A DNA stretch of 15,843 nt from Moniliophthora roreri (Eukaryota; Basidiomycota; Agaricomycetes; Agaricales; Marasmiaceae). A program made the position numbers and the translations under genes. The number at the start of each line of letters is the position of its first letter. Position 1 is the first letter of the stretch. The notes beneath the pieces are model-generated. The model was given only the letters and a program-made list of their open reading frames with translations, searched no databases and was not told the origin of the DNA. The DNA lies in NCBI GenBank assembly GCA_001466705.2, contig LATX02000060.1:1-15843 (forward strand), in the 5' to 3' direction. Below are positions 1 to 8,026 of the stretch, in pieces.

Positions 1-173
1 AGTTGCACAAATTAGCTGTAAATGTACTGTGCAGAGATCTGTAGGTGTTCTATAACATAGATGAGTACTTATAGGCGTCGAAAATTGTGAAGCGCTTTTA
101 CAAGCGCTGGATGAAGCGCCCATGAGAAAGTCTGTCCCTTAAAGTCTGCGATGGTGCGCTAGTGTAATTATAA

Positions 174-625
174 GGGCCTGTTTGGGGTCTGGGTAGACCT
201 TCCGTGATGTTCACAGACCCGGACCAACTGTCCTAGATAGTCACAGACTCACCGCTTATCACTCATCCGCCCCATCTGCAGCTTTTTCCGTTGTTTTTCC
301 GCACACAAAACCAATGCACAACGCAAACCTCATCATTGACAGACTTTTTGCAGCCCCCCATACGTCAAGATGTCTGGAATTGAGGTAGTAATAAACGTTG
401 TGCATGAATGTGGTAAAAGAGGGAAATGAATGTGAGGGATAACGACTCACATTCAAGCTGGACTCACGAGGGGGCGTGAACTGGGTTGTGACGGAAGAGA
501 ACGGTGCCGCCAAACAGAACTTTTTCACCCAGACACGGTGGATTATTCAGAACCGACACTGGACCAGCCGTACGGCTCAATTTTGGCGTGGTCCGGGTTC
601 CTTCCCGGTGCCACCAAACAGGCCC
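174..625. mobile_element. Tourist-like MITE (PIF/Harbinger type), 452 bp
   Basis: The element starts with GGGCCTGTTTGG (174-185) and ends with the perfect reverse complement (614-625), giving 12-bp terminal inverted repeats. It is flanked by a direct TAA on each side (171-173 and 626-628), the 3-bp target duplication typical of PIF/Harbinger elements. The interior has only short, frame-inconsistent ORFs and no transposase, so this is a non-autonomous copy. The GGGNCTGTTTGG end is a well-known Tourist-type terminus. That assignment is family knowledge; the repeats and target duplication are seen directly. Confidence 0.78.
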
Positions 626-628
626 TAA

Positions 629-1031
629 AATGTCTTCTCGTGGGTCGCTAATAGGTTCAAAATTTCACAAACTCTCCCCTCAGAGTACAATACTCGAGTA
701 CAGCTTGTTTTGGGAACTCACTAGCCTTACAAGGCCAGAAAATACCGGTGTTTCGCAATTTAAGAACCATGTCGAAGCTATTTATCATCCACTTGATTAT
801 TTCAGGCATTAAAAAGCAGATATTAGATTTACGTCGTCGTATATCTACATTCCAATGGCCTTCTGAGCACATTGGGAAGGGCCAGCGTGCAGCATAGTTA
901 ACTTAAAAGCACTGTGGGACTTGGTGATTTCGCGGGCGTTGACGCACGGGANGGATTTTTCGCCTAAAATCAGGCAATTAATCGTCTCAGAAGGATTATC
1001 CGAGATTTTCCCGCATGAACCCACCGTTCTC
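629..1031. other. intergenic, no gene recognised
   Basis: No exon with convincing codon structure or splice context is visible on either strand. The ORFs here overlap on opposite strands without a coherent protein. A contig join, marked by a single N, lies at 952. Confidence 0.5.
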
Positions 1032-1033
1032 TT

Positions 1034-1232
1034 ACTGCGCTTCCTGTAAATAATGACAAAAACGTTTTGAAAAGAAGACGCACGGATTCTATCTCAAAAA
1101 GGAAATTATCTCTATCCTCTGTTGTCTGGTCTGCCGTCGTCAAGCTGTTGTTTCAAGAGAGGCTTCCTTTTTGGGACGGTTGCGCGGCAAAAAGATTCAC
1201 ACGTTTTTGTCATTATTTACAGGAAGCGCAGT
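1034..1232. mobile_element. possible Tc1/mariner-type MITE with 32-34-bp inverted arms
   Basis: Positions 1032-1065 and 1201-1234 are perfect reverse complements over 34 bp, separated by 135 bp. If the outer TA on each side is the target duplication, the element runs from 1034 to 1232 (199 bp). No coding capacity is present. A TA target and long terminal repeats fit a small Tc1/mariner-type element. A simple fold-back hairpin without transposition history is the alternative, because the outer TTA/TAA may just extend the palindrome. Confidence 0.5.
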
Positions 1233-1234
1233 AA

Positions 1235-2069
1235 TGCGATTTGAAATAAAAAAAGTCGTTCTAAATCTATTTTTATCGGGAGGCCCCTGGACCCCCTCCC
1301 TAAATGCGTTTTCGTGCGTTTTCGCCTCTCATTTCAAATTTCTCCCCTTGCCCGACCGCTCCTTACCTCTTTTTGGTACGTGACTCCGGAAGACTGCCAG
1401 GCCTTCATCCACGCAAACACGCCCAATGCGTTGCGTATTTTACCTCTATGTCATGACGTTTCTGATTACCAACTCTGTAAGTATACTGCACAACAGAATA
1501 TAAACGTAAGGGCATACTACCTCACGACCTGTCTCCAATGCATCCGGAGCTCACGGTGTTCTTCGGAACTCCAGCCTAGCCGTTCGTCAAATCCTCTGAG
1601 GGCCTTACGGGAACGCCATGTTGAATTAACCGTTCATAAAACAATTTGATATTTCTCTCAGAAAGTCGTCAGAATCGACAAATGAGAATCAAAACCTTAC
1701 GGGAAGTCATCCACTGAGTGTTTGACAAGTTCCCAAGGGGCACGCGCGCTTCCGAGTCCCAAGAGGCAAATGCCGAAGCCTGTCGGCCCGGGCCGTTACT
1801 AAGTGGGACCGCGTGCCGTTGTTCACGTGCTTGATAACCTGGTGCNATGTTATCTGAGCGTACGGGAGCCCACAACAGGCAACTGTCTTTCAATTTGCAC
1901 CACTAAAATCAAAAACGCGATGACTTCGGACGCTGACCTGCATTTCACCGGGTCCCTTGCTTCCCGCCCAAATGTTCCTCGGGGTCTTCTGACCGGCCCA
2001 TGCAGCCGGTGATGCGCCAAATATCCGTATTTTTCGATATTCTACTGCCTCGGAGCTCGGAGTTTACAC
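1235..2069. other. intergenic, no gene recognised
   Basis: The short ORFs here (for example around 1314-1649 and 1669-1893) show no recognisable domain or supporting splice pattern. A contig join (N) lies at 1846. The last eight bases before the hAT-type element, 2062-2069, are its left target duplication. Confidence 0.5.
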
Positions 2070-2735
2070 TAGGGCTGCGAACCGTCACCGTACATAGTAC
2101 GGTTGACGGGTACCGTAAGACGGGTCCCGTACCGTAACCGTATAGAGACTTGGGAGATCACCCATACGGTACGGGTACTGGACGGGGAGGCCCGTAAATA
2201 GCCGTCAAGTTGACGACCGTATACGGGCGTAATACGGGTAACAAAAGATGGCTGGGTAGAACTGTATCAGCCCCGGATATGAAATAAGAGGTTGAACGTT
2301 GAACGTTGAACATTGAACGTCGAACGTTGAACATTGAACGTTGAACAAAGAATCTGAGACAGCGAAAATGAATCGAGATTGATGCCTGTTAGGCTTGAAT
2401 TGCTTTGCTAATGATGACGAGGCGTGTTTCGCGTTTGCACCATCGCACTCGGCTTGCACCTTGCTTCAACTTCTACTTCTCCGGAGACCATTCGGATTCT
2501 GATGTTGGTCAAGAAGCGACTACATCTCACTCGAGTACAGTGCGAAAAGAAGCTTCGCCAATAAGTTACATTCATAATCATGTACCTACAAAATTATTCT
2601 CAATTCATTGACCCGTAAACCCGTATTACGCCTGTATTACTGCCCGTACCGTAACCGTAAGTCATTTCATAGGTGAAGTTTTACGGGCCGTATATGTACG
2701 CCCGTAACCGTAATACGGTACGGTTCGCAGCCCTA
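2070..2735. mobile_element. hAT-type MITE, 666 bp, with perfect 8-bp target duplication
   Basis: The left end TAGGGCTGCGAACCGT (2070-2085) is the exact reverse complement of the right end (2720-2735). The flanking 8-mers GTTTACAC at 2062-2069 and 2736-2743 are identical, which is the target duplication length of hAT elements. Both subterminal zones are crowded with short ACGGG/CCCGT, CCGTAACC and TACGG motifs in both orientations, the usual layout of transposase-binding repeats. No transposase is encoded. The intact ends and duplication suggest a fairly young insertion. Removing it would bring 2061 next to the promoter-proximal DNA of the plus-strand gene that follows. Confidence 0.88.
2291..2346 (+). 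repeat. 7-bp minisatellite, 8 units, inside the hAT MITE
   Basis: Eight head-to-tail heptamers follow the consensus GTTGAAC with a few variants (ATTGAAC twice, GTCGAAC once), covering exactly 56 bp. The array sits in the middle of the non-autonomous transposon, away from both inverted repeats. The units are too short and lack the spacers needed for a CRISPR array. Confidence 0.9.
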
Positions 2736-2775
2736 GTTTACACGTCTCTGTCCCCGATTGGCTGTTCATCGACTG

Positions 2776-3329
2776 ATGCAACGCGAAATTTACGGGACGA
2801 TACACAGGAACGAACATATATATGAGTGGTGTATCCTTGGCAGATTACCTTCCAACATTAAGGCCCCCTCGAACATCATGCAGGTCAGCTTCTCGCTGGA
2901 GCAGTTGCTTCAATTTGCCGTATCTGCACGACTTCCCAAAGAAGATGGAAGCGTTGGCCTGACACTTAATCCACTACCTTTAGCTTCTTCTCCACCGACA
3001 CCTGACGTGCTGCCACGAGCTAGAGAGCTGCAGGGCATCAACATTCATCTCGAGTTTGGAACAGACGACTTGGAAGCCATCTCTGTCTCTGTTCATGCTT
3101 CATGCACGACCTCGGATCTTTCGCGCATCGCTAAGTTGGTCAGCCCGAACGTTGAGTTGGAGAAAGACACTGCATCAAGTAAGTACTTCCCCGAGATTTT
3201 TGTCGCTGAAACTAACCACGAGTAGCTTTTCCCCCAGACCCGTACTTTCCCAATAATTCGGAATCAGGGAGTGTAGTATCATTAGATCATTGGGATCATG
3301 CGAGTAGTTCATTTTCTGGTGCGCGTTGA
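2776..3329 (+). CDS. small spliced gene, unknown function
   Basis: Exon 1 runs from an ATG at 2776 (or the next in-frame ATG at 2878) to 3178. It is followed by a 59-bp intron, 3179-3237, with donor GTAAGT, a CTAAC branch-like motif and a pyrimidine-rich CCCCCAG acceptor. Exon 2 (3238-3329) continues in phase and ends at a TGA. The product is 130 residues from the later start or 164 from the earlier. Its visible start, MQVSFSLEQLLQF, is followed by a Pro-rich stretch (NPLPLASSPPTPDVLP) and an acidic, Ser-rich C-terminus. No signal peptide, membrane segment or known domain is apparent. The hAT-type MITE ends 40 bp upstream of the first ATG, so it probably lies in the promoter or 5' leader. The splice signals make a real gene likely, but the true start and any upstream exon are uncertain. 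Confidence 0.5.
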
Positions 3330-3376
3330 CCAATCGTTTTTTCAACATGGGATGTCTCACGGAAAATTTTATAGAN

Positions 3377-3432
3377 AAAGCCTCGGGCCTTTTGCCAATC
3401 TCGGAAAGCAGTGTAGGTGGAGGTTGGCCAAG
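3377..3432. repeat. 56-bp perfect overlap with 5156-5211 (contig end)
   Basis: These bases directly follow the N at 3376 and are identical, in the same orientation, to the 56 bases that end at the N at 5212. Both encode the same piece of the minus-strand gene (WPTSTYTAFRDWQKARGF). This is the expected signature of two overlapping contigs that were not merged and were placed in the wrong order. Confidence 0.85.
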
Positions 3433-4391
3433 AGCGCAGCTGAACAGAGCTATCCTCCCAACGTTCCGGACAAGTGAGCAGCGGGAGCCCCGACCGCTTG
3501 CACTCCTCCTCTGACATCTCACATTGACCGGTCTCATCAAGAGACCAGAAGTAGGGTCGTCTTTCGCCCCAGGACATGAATTCTGATATCGTCATGGGGA
3601 GGGGACGAAGGAAAAGGTATATAGGTGGGGGCTCAGTTTCTTCAAGTGGGGGCTTGCCATCACGGAGGTTGAAGGATGCTTCAAAGCTTTCATATTTAAG
3701 ACGTGGGGTGGCTTTCAACATGTCAACAGTGCGAGGGACAACAACAGACCCGATTGTATCCACGCGAAGGGAGAAATAAGGGCCTTGAGGCCCACTGACA
3801 AGCACACCATTGGTTGTGTTCATCCATAGAGAATTCTGTTGGCATTCCATGTTACTCTGGAAGAGCCAAATGACGTTAGTTCAAGAAGTTGAGACGGGAG
3901 TGGGAATCCCGACTAACCTTCAAATATGCGATGTAGACATCCATCCAGATCGATCCCGTGAAAATGTGTGCCAAGGGAATTAGTTCTACGAGTGATGTTA
4001 GGATATGCTATCGAAGGAAAATATAAGATGAGTCACACCATAATGAAATATCAGCGCTGGGATCGCCGACTGGTTAATGCCGAATAATCGAACTGAGCCC
4101 GGATCGCTGGTTGACTGTCAGGTATAGAGCTCTCGAGCGATAGATGAGAGCTCACTTTATCTGCGAAAATAGTCGGAAATCGTCTTCCCAAATACCGTGT
4201 GGGTCTTTGCCTTCATAGACCATAGCAGTGAACTTGGATTGTCGATCAACTATTTCGACAGTGTATATGGTTCTTCGGGCTTTGTGTCGGGCAAAGATCT
4301 TCCCAGATTGCCATTTCCAGTCCCACTTTGAGAGGTCTTGAGAGTATAACTCCTTCACGGGAATCATGTCTCCTCGTATAACTTCTCGGAA
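3377..4391 (-). CDS. unrecognised fungal family, copy 1 (5' and 3' ends missing, internal deletion)
   Basis: Four exons are visible on the minus strand: 4391-4156, 4106-4039, 3985-3918 and 3856-3377, matching copy 2 with a constant offset of 2019 bp. Splice donors are GTGAGC, GTGTGA and GTTAGT. Exon 1 is lost because the contig ends at 4433 inside intron 1. The readable protein begins FREVIRGDMIPVKELYSQDL and includes the block MECQQNSLWMNTTNGVLVSG. After ...PRTVDMLK it jumps directly and in frame to a region absent from copy 2 (ATPRLKYES..., PPPIYLFLRPLPM, YFWSLDETGQ, WPTSTYTAFRDWQKARGF). At least 156 residues present in copy 2 are missing here. The C-terminus is cut at the N at 3376 but is very likely the fragment at 4935-5211. 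I know similar uncharacterised proteins from basidiomycetes but cannot give a function. Confidence 0.65.
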
Positions 4392-4434
4392 CTGGGAAAG
4401 CCTCCCATTAGGACAATGAAAGGTACTTCAGACN

Positions 4435-4934
4435 GGAGGGAGCTGTTGGGAAGTGGAAATGGTGATTAGAAAGAAAGAAGCGAGCGTAGGACACACTCCG
4501 TGTAACTAGCCATCTCCCTCAGTCTATCGTCCTGATTGCAGGAGGACGCGGGTGTAGCGAGAAGCCAGAGTTTGAATTTGTAATCGTGATAGTATCGTGT
4601 CGTGAGTTGAGATTTCTCGTGTCTGAATGCTAGTAAGAACTCAGCAAGACATGAAAAAACGCAGTGCGTACCTTCAAACCGGCCTATGGAAGACTACTCG
4701 ACAGCAGATTGACTCGACGAGGGTGGCTGTGTCATGATAAATTGTGAAAATGAGCTTGCACTGGTCTTTCCTTTTGTGAACGCGTCGTTGTGGTGGTTGT
4801 GGTGGTCAGAGCAAAGGAAATTGCCTTGCCGTTTGCATTCTTACCTGTCGTCTTCTAGTTGCGCTTACAACTATTACGATCCCCATGAACATTACAACAA
4901 GTATGATACTTGTACAATTCAATAAATAATGTCC
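4435..4934. other. 3' flank of the C-terminal fragment, no gene seen
   Basis: This stretch lies downstream of the stop codon of the minus-strand fragment at 4935-5211 and starts directly after the N at 4434. It contains short ORFs only, without splice support. It should be the 3' untranslated and intergenic DNA of the copy 1 gene once the contigs are placed in the right order. Confidence 0.5.
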
Positions 4935-5211
4935 CTAGAGCCCAAATGCGCTGATTCCTGACCCCGCAAAGGCTTCCCACCACGAGCCACCCACTCTCTT
5001 TTCTTCTGAGAATTAGCGTTGGTCAGGGAATGAGTCCAACTATCCAATACAAGCAGCTCACCTTGTACACCAACTTCCTCAAACCGGCCCTGATCACCTA
5101 TAATCTCCAGCACGGGATAGCCCAACTCTCGTGCCCAATCGGAGGTAGTGGGGTCAAAGCCTCGGGCCTTTTGCCAATCTCGGAAAGCAGTGTAGGTGGA
5201 GGTTGGCCAAG
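4935..5211 (-). CDS. C-terminal fragment of the unrecognised family (probably the end of copy 1)
   Basis: Two minus-strand exons are visible: 5211-5062 and 5005-4935, separated by a 56-bp intron (5006-5061) with donor GTGAGC and acceptor CTCAG. The first exon repeats WPTSTYTAFRDWQKARGF and continues DPTTSDWARELGYPVLEIIG. After splicing, the reading frame runs into a basic patch (EEKR) and a Gly/aromatic-rich tail ending GSWWEAFAGSGISAFGL, then TAG at 4937-4935. The 5' side is cut at the N at 5212. Because its first 56 bases equal 3377-3432, this contig should directly continue copy 1, giving that copy its missing C-terminus. The tail is the most conserved-looking C-terminal feature of the family in this window. 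Confidence 0.65.
5156..5211. repeat. 56-bp perfect overlap with 3377-3432 (contig end)
   Basis: This is the partner of the repeat at 3377. It ends exactly at the N at 5212, whereas the other copy begins exactly after the N at 3376. A genuine duplication would not be expected to start and stop precisely at gap characters. Confidence 0.85.
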
Positions 5212-5212
5212 N

Positions 5213-6617
5213 CCCCCTCTGTTACATCAAGGCTGCCAAAAATCCGGCAGGATTGTGATAACCATTCGCCCCAGAACTTCCACCAACCATACTCTGCTCT
5301 AAGACAAACCTCCCCCCTGTGAGTCGGATCAAACTTGAAGCTGTGAACGCTTGAGCCCAAATCAAACACAAGAACCATGATATTACTTACCGTGTCAACT
5401 CCCCATCAAGTACTGTTTTGTCTGCGAGGCCCCTCCCAATGTACCTCTCCCATTTCCATAACGAATCAGCTCCTTGCGACCTTCTCGCGACAGCCTCCAG
5501 TGATGGTGAGTATACAGTGTCGAGCCGAAGCCTACCTACGTTGTTCATTGGGAGGTGATGGGGCAGATTCCACCAAAGGCCGTGAATGCAGTGATGTGTC
5601 GGTGAAATCCAGGCGGAATGGTCGGGATCTCCGATTTCATGGTCCGTTGTGACTGGGAGTAGATCGTCGAGATAGGTGGCTTTCCAAGTCCATCGTGCAC
5701 ATGCCAGTATAGTATTGTTCACACCAGACCCTTTCAACATGTCAACAGTGCGAGGGACAACAACAGACCCGATTGCGTCCACGCGAAGGGAGAAATAAGG
5801 ACCTTGAGGCCCACTGACAAGCACACCATTGGTTGTATTCATCCATAGAGAGTTCTGTTGGCATTCCATGCTACTCTGGACGAGCCAAATGACGTTAGTT
5901 CAGGGGGTTGAGACGGGAGTGGGAATCCCGACTAACCTTCAGATATGCGATGTAGACATCCATCCAGATCGATCCCGTGAAAATGTGTGCCAAGGGAATT
6001 AGTTCTACGAGCATTGTTAGGATATGCTATCGAGGGAAAACATAAGGTGAGTCACACCATAATGAAATATCAGCGCTGGGATCGCCGACTGGTTAATGCC
6101 GAATAATCGAACTGAGCCCGGATCGCTGGTTGACTGTCAGGTATGGAGCTCTCGAACGATAGATGAGAGCTCACTTCATCTGCGAAAATAGTCGGAAATC
6201 GTCTTCCCAAACACCGTGTGGGTCTTTGCCTTCATAGACCATAGCAGTGAACTTGGATTGTCGATCAACTATTTCGACAGTGTATATGGTTCTTCGGGCC
6301 TTGTGTCGGGCAAAGATCTTCCCAGATTGCCATTTCCAGTCCCACTTTGAGAGGTCTTGAGAGTATAACTCCTTCACGGGAATCATGTCTCCTCGTATAA
6401 CTTCTCGGAACTGGGAAAGCCTCCCATTAGGACAATGAAAGGTACTTCAGACGGCTAACATATTCACCTGATTGTACTCTGTACGCTTCGCCACCGCCTG
6501 ACCAGCATAAAAATTGACGGTTTCCGCATTGATCGTACCATTCACTTGATGCCCGTGAACATGATTCAAGGTATTTTCACCTGTGATGACGGCATGGGAC
6601 GAGTTGGTGAAACTCAT
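5213..6617 (-). CDS. unrecognised fungal family, copy 2 (N-terminal 378 residues, 3' end lost at gap)
   Basis: Six minus-strand exons join in phase: 6617-6468, 6410-6175, 6125-6058, 6004-5937, 5875-5391 and 5340-5213. Introns are 49-61 bp with GTGAAT, GTGAGC, GTGTGA, GTTAGT and GTAAGT donors. The start was chosen at MSFTNSSHAVITG because the six residues upstream (MTAKFN) come from the edge of an LTR. Residues 1-40 form a short Asn/Gly/His-rich leader, followed by KRTEYNQFREVIRGDMIPVK and a basic, Trp-rich region (DLSKWDWKWQSGK, HKARRTIYTVEIV). Next come DPGSVRLFGINQSAIPALIF, LIPLAHIFTGSIWMDVYIAY and a long exon with HCIHGLWWNLPHHLPM and DTVYSPSLEAVARR. The 3' part is missing at the N at 5212. 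No kinase, NACHT or F-box motif is visible. I recall similar agaricomycete hypothetical proteins. The leader resembles N-termini of fungal NLR-like proteins, which is inference only. Confidence 0.7.
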
Positions 6618-6629
6618 GTTGAACTTCGC

Positions 6630-6723
6630 TGTCACGATCCGGGCTCTATTTCACCATAGTCACACATCCGAAGTACGCAAGTCTCATATCTCTTACTTCC
6701 TTTATCCACATTATCCACACTCA
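6630..6723. mobile_element. clipped LTR, first 94 bp, 13 bp upstream of copy 2
   Basis: The sequence starts TGTCACGATCCGGGC and aligns without indels to the first 94 bases of the complete LTR at 7496-7835, with seven mismatches, all transitions. It is cut by the N at 6724. Its left border lies only 12 bases from the ATG of the minus-strand gene ending at 6617, so this insertion sits in that gene's 5' leader or core promoter. The left flank (TTCGC) does not match the flank of the other LTR, so the two may belong to different insertions. Confidence 0.75.
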
Positions 6724-6724
6724 N

Positions 6725-7495
6725 TTCCTTCTTACTGCTATGCTCCACCATATTATGACCATTTCCACTTGTACCCCTCTTCAGATTACCTGGTGCTTCC
6801 TATCTAACAGGGTTGCAGTAGTTATGGGGGAGTTAAGAAAGAGGCTAAAAGCTGGTCAGTCAGTCATGTACAGAGAGACAGTTCAACATATGTTGAACAT
6901 GCACCATCTTGCCAACAAAGAGATAATAATACTATAAGCATGCATCTGAAAGGGAATATGCCAGCAGTAAATTTTGTTGTTTAACAACAACACAAATTGA
7001 TACACATACCATAAGCCTCTTGTATGGCTACCATTCCTAATCACACTGACCACAACTACCCAAGAAATCCCTCTATTCTTCCTCCTCTTCCTATTCAAGC
7101 TTCAATGCCTATGTTGTCAGCCCAAACTCAAAGCATGGATCATGGCCAGAACCTTGAAATTCAAGAGTTCCATCCATCTGGAAACAAAGGGATAGGAATA
7201 TGATGCAAGGGTAGGTGAAGTCGGACATGGGGGTTTGGTTGCAGACGGTTTCCAGCCAAATGAAAGTGATGAAAAAAAATTCTTCAGTTTTATATTGATT
7301 GTCATAGGGTACAAGAGGACAGTAATTAATGATGTTTCAAAAGCTAGACATGGATATTTAGTGATGGAGAAAGTATTGAAAAAAAAAAAACTGGGGTGCA
7401 CCTGAACAGATTTTCCCTCAACAACAACTCCTGCAATGATGAAGGCATTTGGGACAACAACAAACACAGCGTGAAATGGCAGAATTGTCCCATTG
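6725..7495. mobile_element. non-coding or degenerate retroelement interior (tentative)
   Basis: This stretch lies between the gap at 6724 and the left border of the complete LTR. It is AT-richer than its surroundings, with A-runs near 7267 and 7379. No gag, protease, reverse transcriptase, RNase H or integrase motif is seen in any frame. A 59-codon plus-strand ORF from an ATG at 7024 (MATIPNHTDHNYPRNPSILP...) is Pro/Gln/Ser-rich and unrecognised. On the minus strand, TGGGACAATTCTGCC follows the LTR by about three bases and could be a primer-binding site, which would put the element on the minus strand. No polypurine tract is evident before 7496 on the plus strand. It may instead be unrelated DNA in which an LTR landed. 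Confidence 0.35.
6881..6898. repeat. 18-bp perfect palindrome
   Basis: GTTCAACATATGTTGAAC reads the same on both strands with no central spacer. It lies in the retroelement-like interior, away from any recognised gene, so no role can be assigned. Confidence 0.8.
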
Positions 7496-7835
7496 TGTCA
7501 TGACCCAGGCTCTATTTCACCATAGTCACACATCTGAAGTACACAAGTCTCATATTTCTTACTTCCTTTATCCGCATTATCCACACTCACCATACTCTGT
7601 ACTCGTTTCACTTATTTGATATCTTAACCACAGTACTAGTATTTAAGAGTCTTGTAATTACCTAGTTCCTTAGTCAAATCAACTCTAACACTTTCCCCTT
7701 TAAATCTCTCTCTCTAATATTCTCCAATAAGCTCTCCACAAAAGCTCTCGCTTCTCCAGCACCTCGAACCCTCGTTCCTCGTCCTTAGTAGAGGTCCAGA
7801 CCCTTTCCGTCCCGCGGACCGGTCTGCCCCTCACA
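7496..7835. mobile_element. complete LTR, 340 bp (TG...CA)
   Basis: It begins TGTCATGACCCAGGC and ends CCCCTCACA, the TG...CA ends of LTR retrotransposons. Inside are a TATTTAAG TATA-like box near 7640, a CT-rich stretch near 7705 and AATAAG near 7725. The right edge is certain: the bases from 7836 (ACCACATGAAAGGCGG) align with an uninterrupted paralogous site starting at 9854 (ACCACACGAAAGGCGG), and similarity stops exactly at the LTR. ACCAC is thus the expected 5-bp target duplication, whose left copy is lost in a gap. The TGTCAYGA start is, to my knowledge, common in basidiomycete Ty3-type LTRs. Orientation is unresolved. Confidence 0.82.
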
Positions 7836-7847
7836 ACCACATGAAAG

Positions 7848-8022
7848 GCGGAGCCCTTCATTCAAGGCGATTATGAGGCGATGGGTATCGAAGGAACGTC
7901 GGTCGCCGCCTCAGCCTATCGGGTTTATTGGAACATTCGTCAGGTACATCCATATATATCTCGACGACTTTCTCAATACTCAGCCAGTACGTTCTTTGTT
8001 GGCCATGAGCCAGGGTCCTCGC
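7848..8022 (+). pseudogene. broken third copy of the spacer plus-strand gene
   Basis: This block aligns with 9866-10038 at roughly 93% identity. Exon-like parts are 7848-7943 and 7984-8022, with a 40-bp putative intron between them that differs by a 2-bp indel from the other copies. On its left it is cut by the LTR (ending at 7835); on its right the homology stops at 8022, where it is fused to intron 3 of the AMP-binding copy A. Seven substitutions separate its first exon from the 9866 copy, and five are synonymous in the plus frame reading FIQGDYEAMGIEGTSVAASA. The same changes would all alter the residue, and one would create a stop, in the best minus-strand frame. The gene is unrecognised. 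Confidence 0.5.
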
Positions 8023-8026
8023 ATAC

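Noticed and set aside
504..812. 102-codon plus-strand ORF
   Set aside because: It crosses the right end of the Tourist-like MITE and has no domain or family support.
1314..1649. 111-codon plus-strand ORF
   Set aside because: Low-complexity start, no recognisable motif, no splice context and no second copy to test coding pressure.
2291..2346. CRISPR-like array
   Set aside because: Units are seven bases with no spacers, inside a transposon of a eukaryotic genome; it is a minisatellite.
3326..3514. ORFs read through the N at 3376
   Set aside because: The N is a contig join; the two sides belong to different loci, so any protein spanning it is artificial.
7117..7467. 116-codon minus-strand ORF in the retroelement-like interior
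   Set aside because: The residues come partly from A-run antisense (Phe runs); there is no domain, no splice support and no homologous copy in the window.
7496..7835. Solo LTR
   Set aside because: The bases left of 7496 (CCATTG) do not match the right flank ACCAC, so it lacks the target duplication a solo LTR should have.
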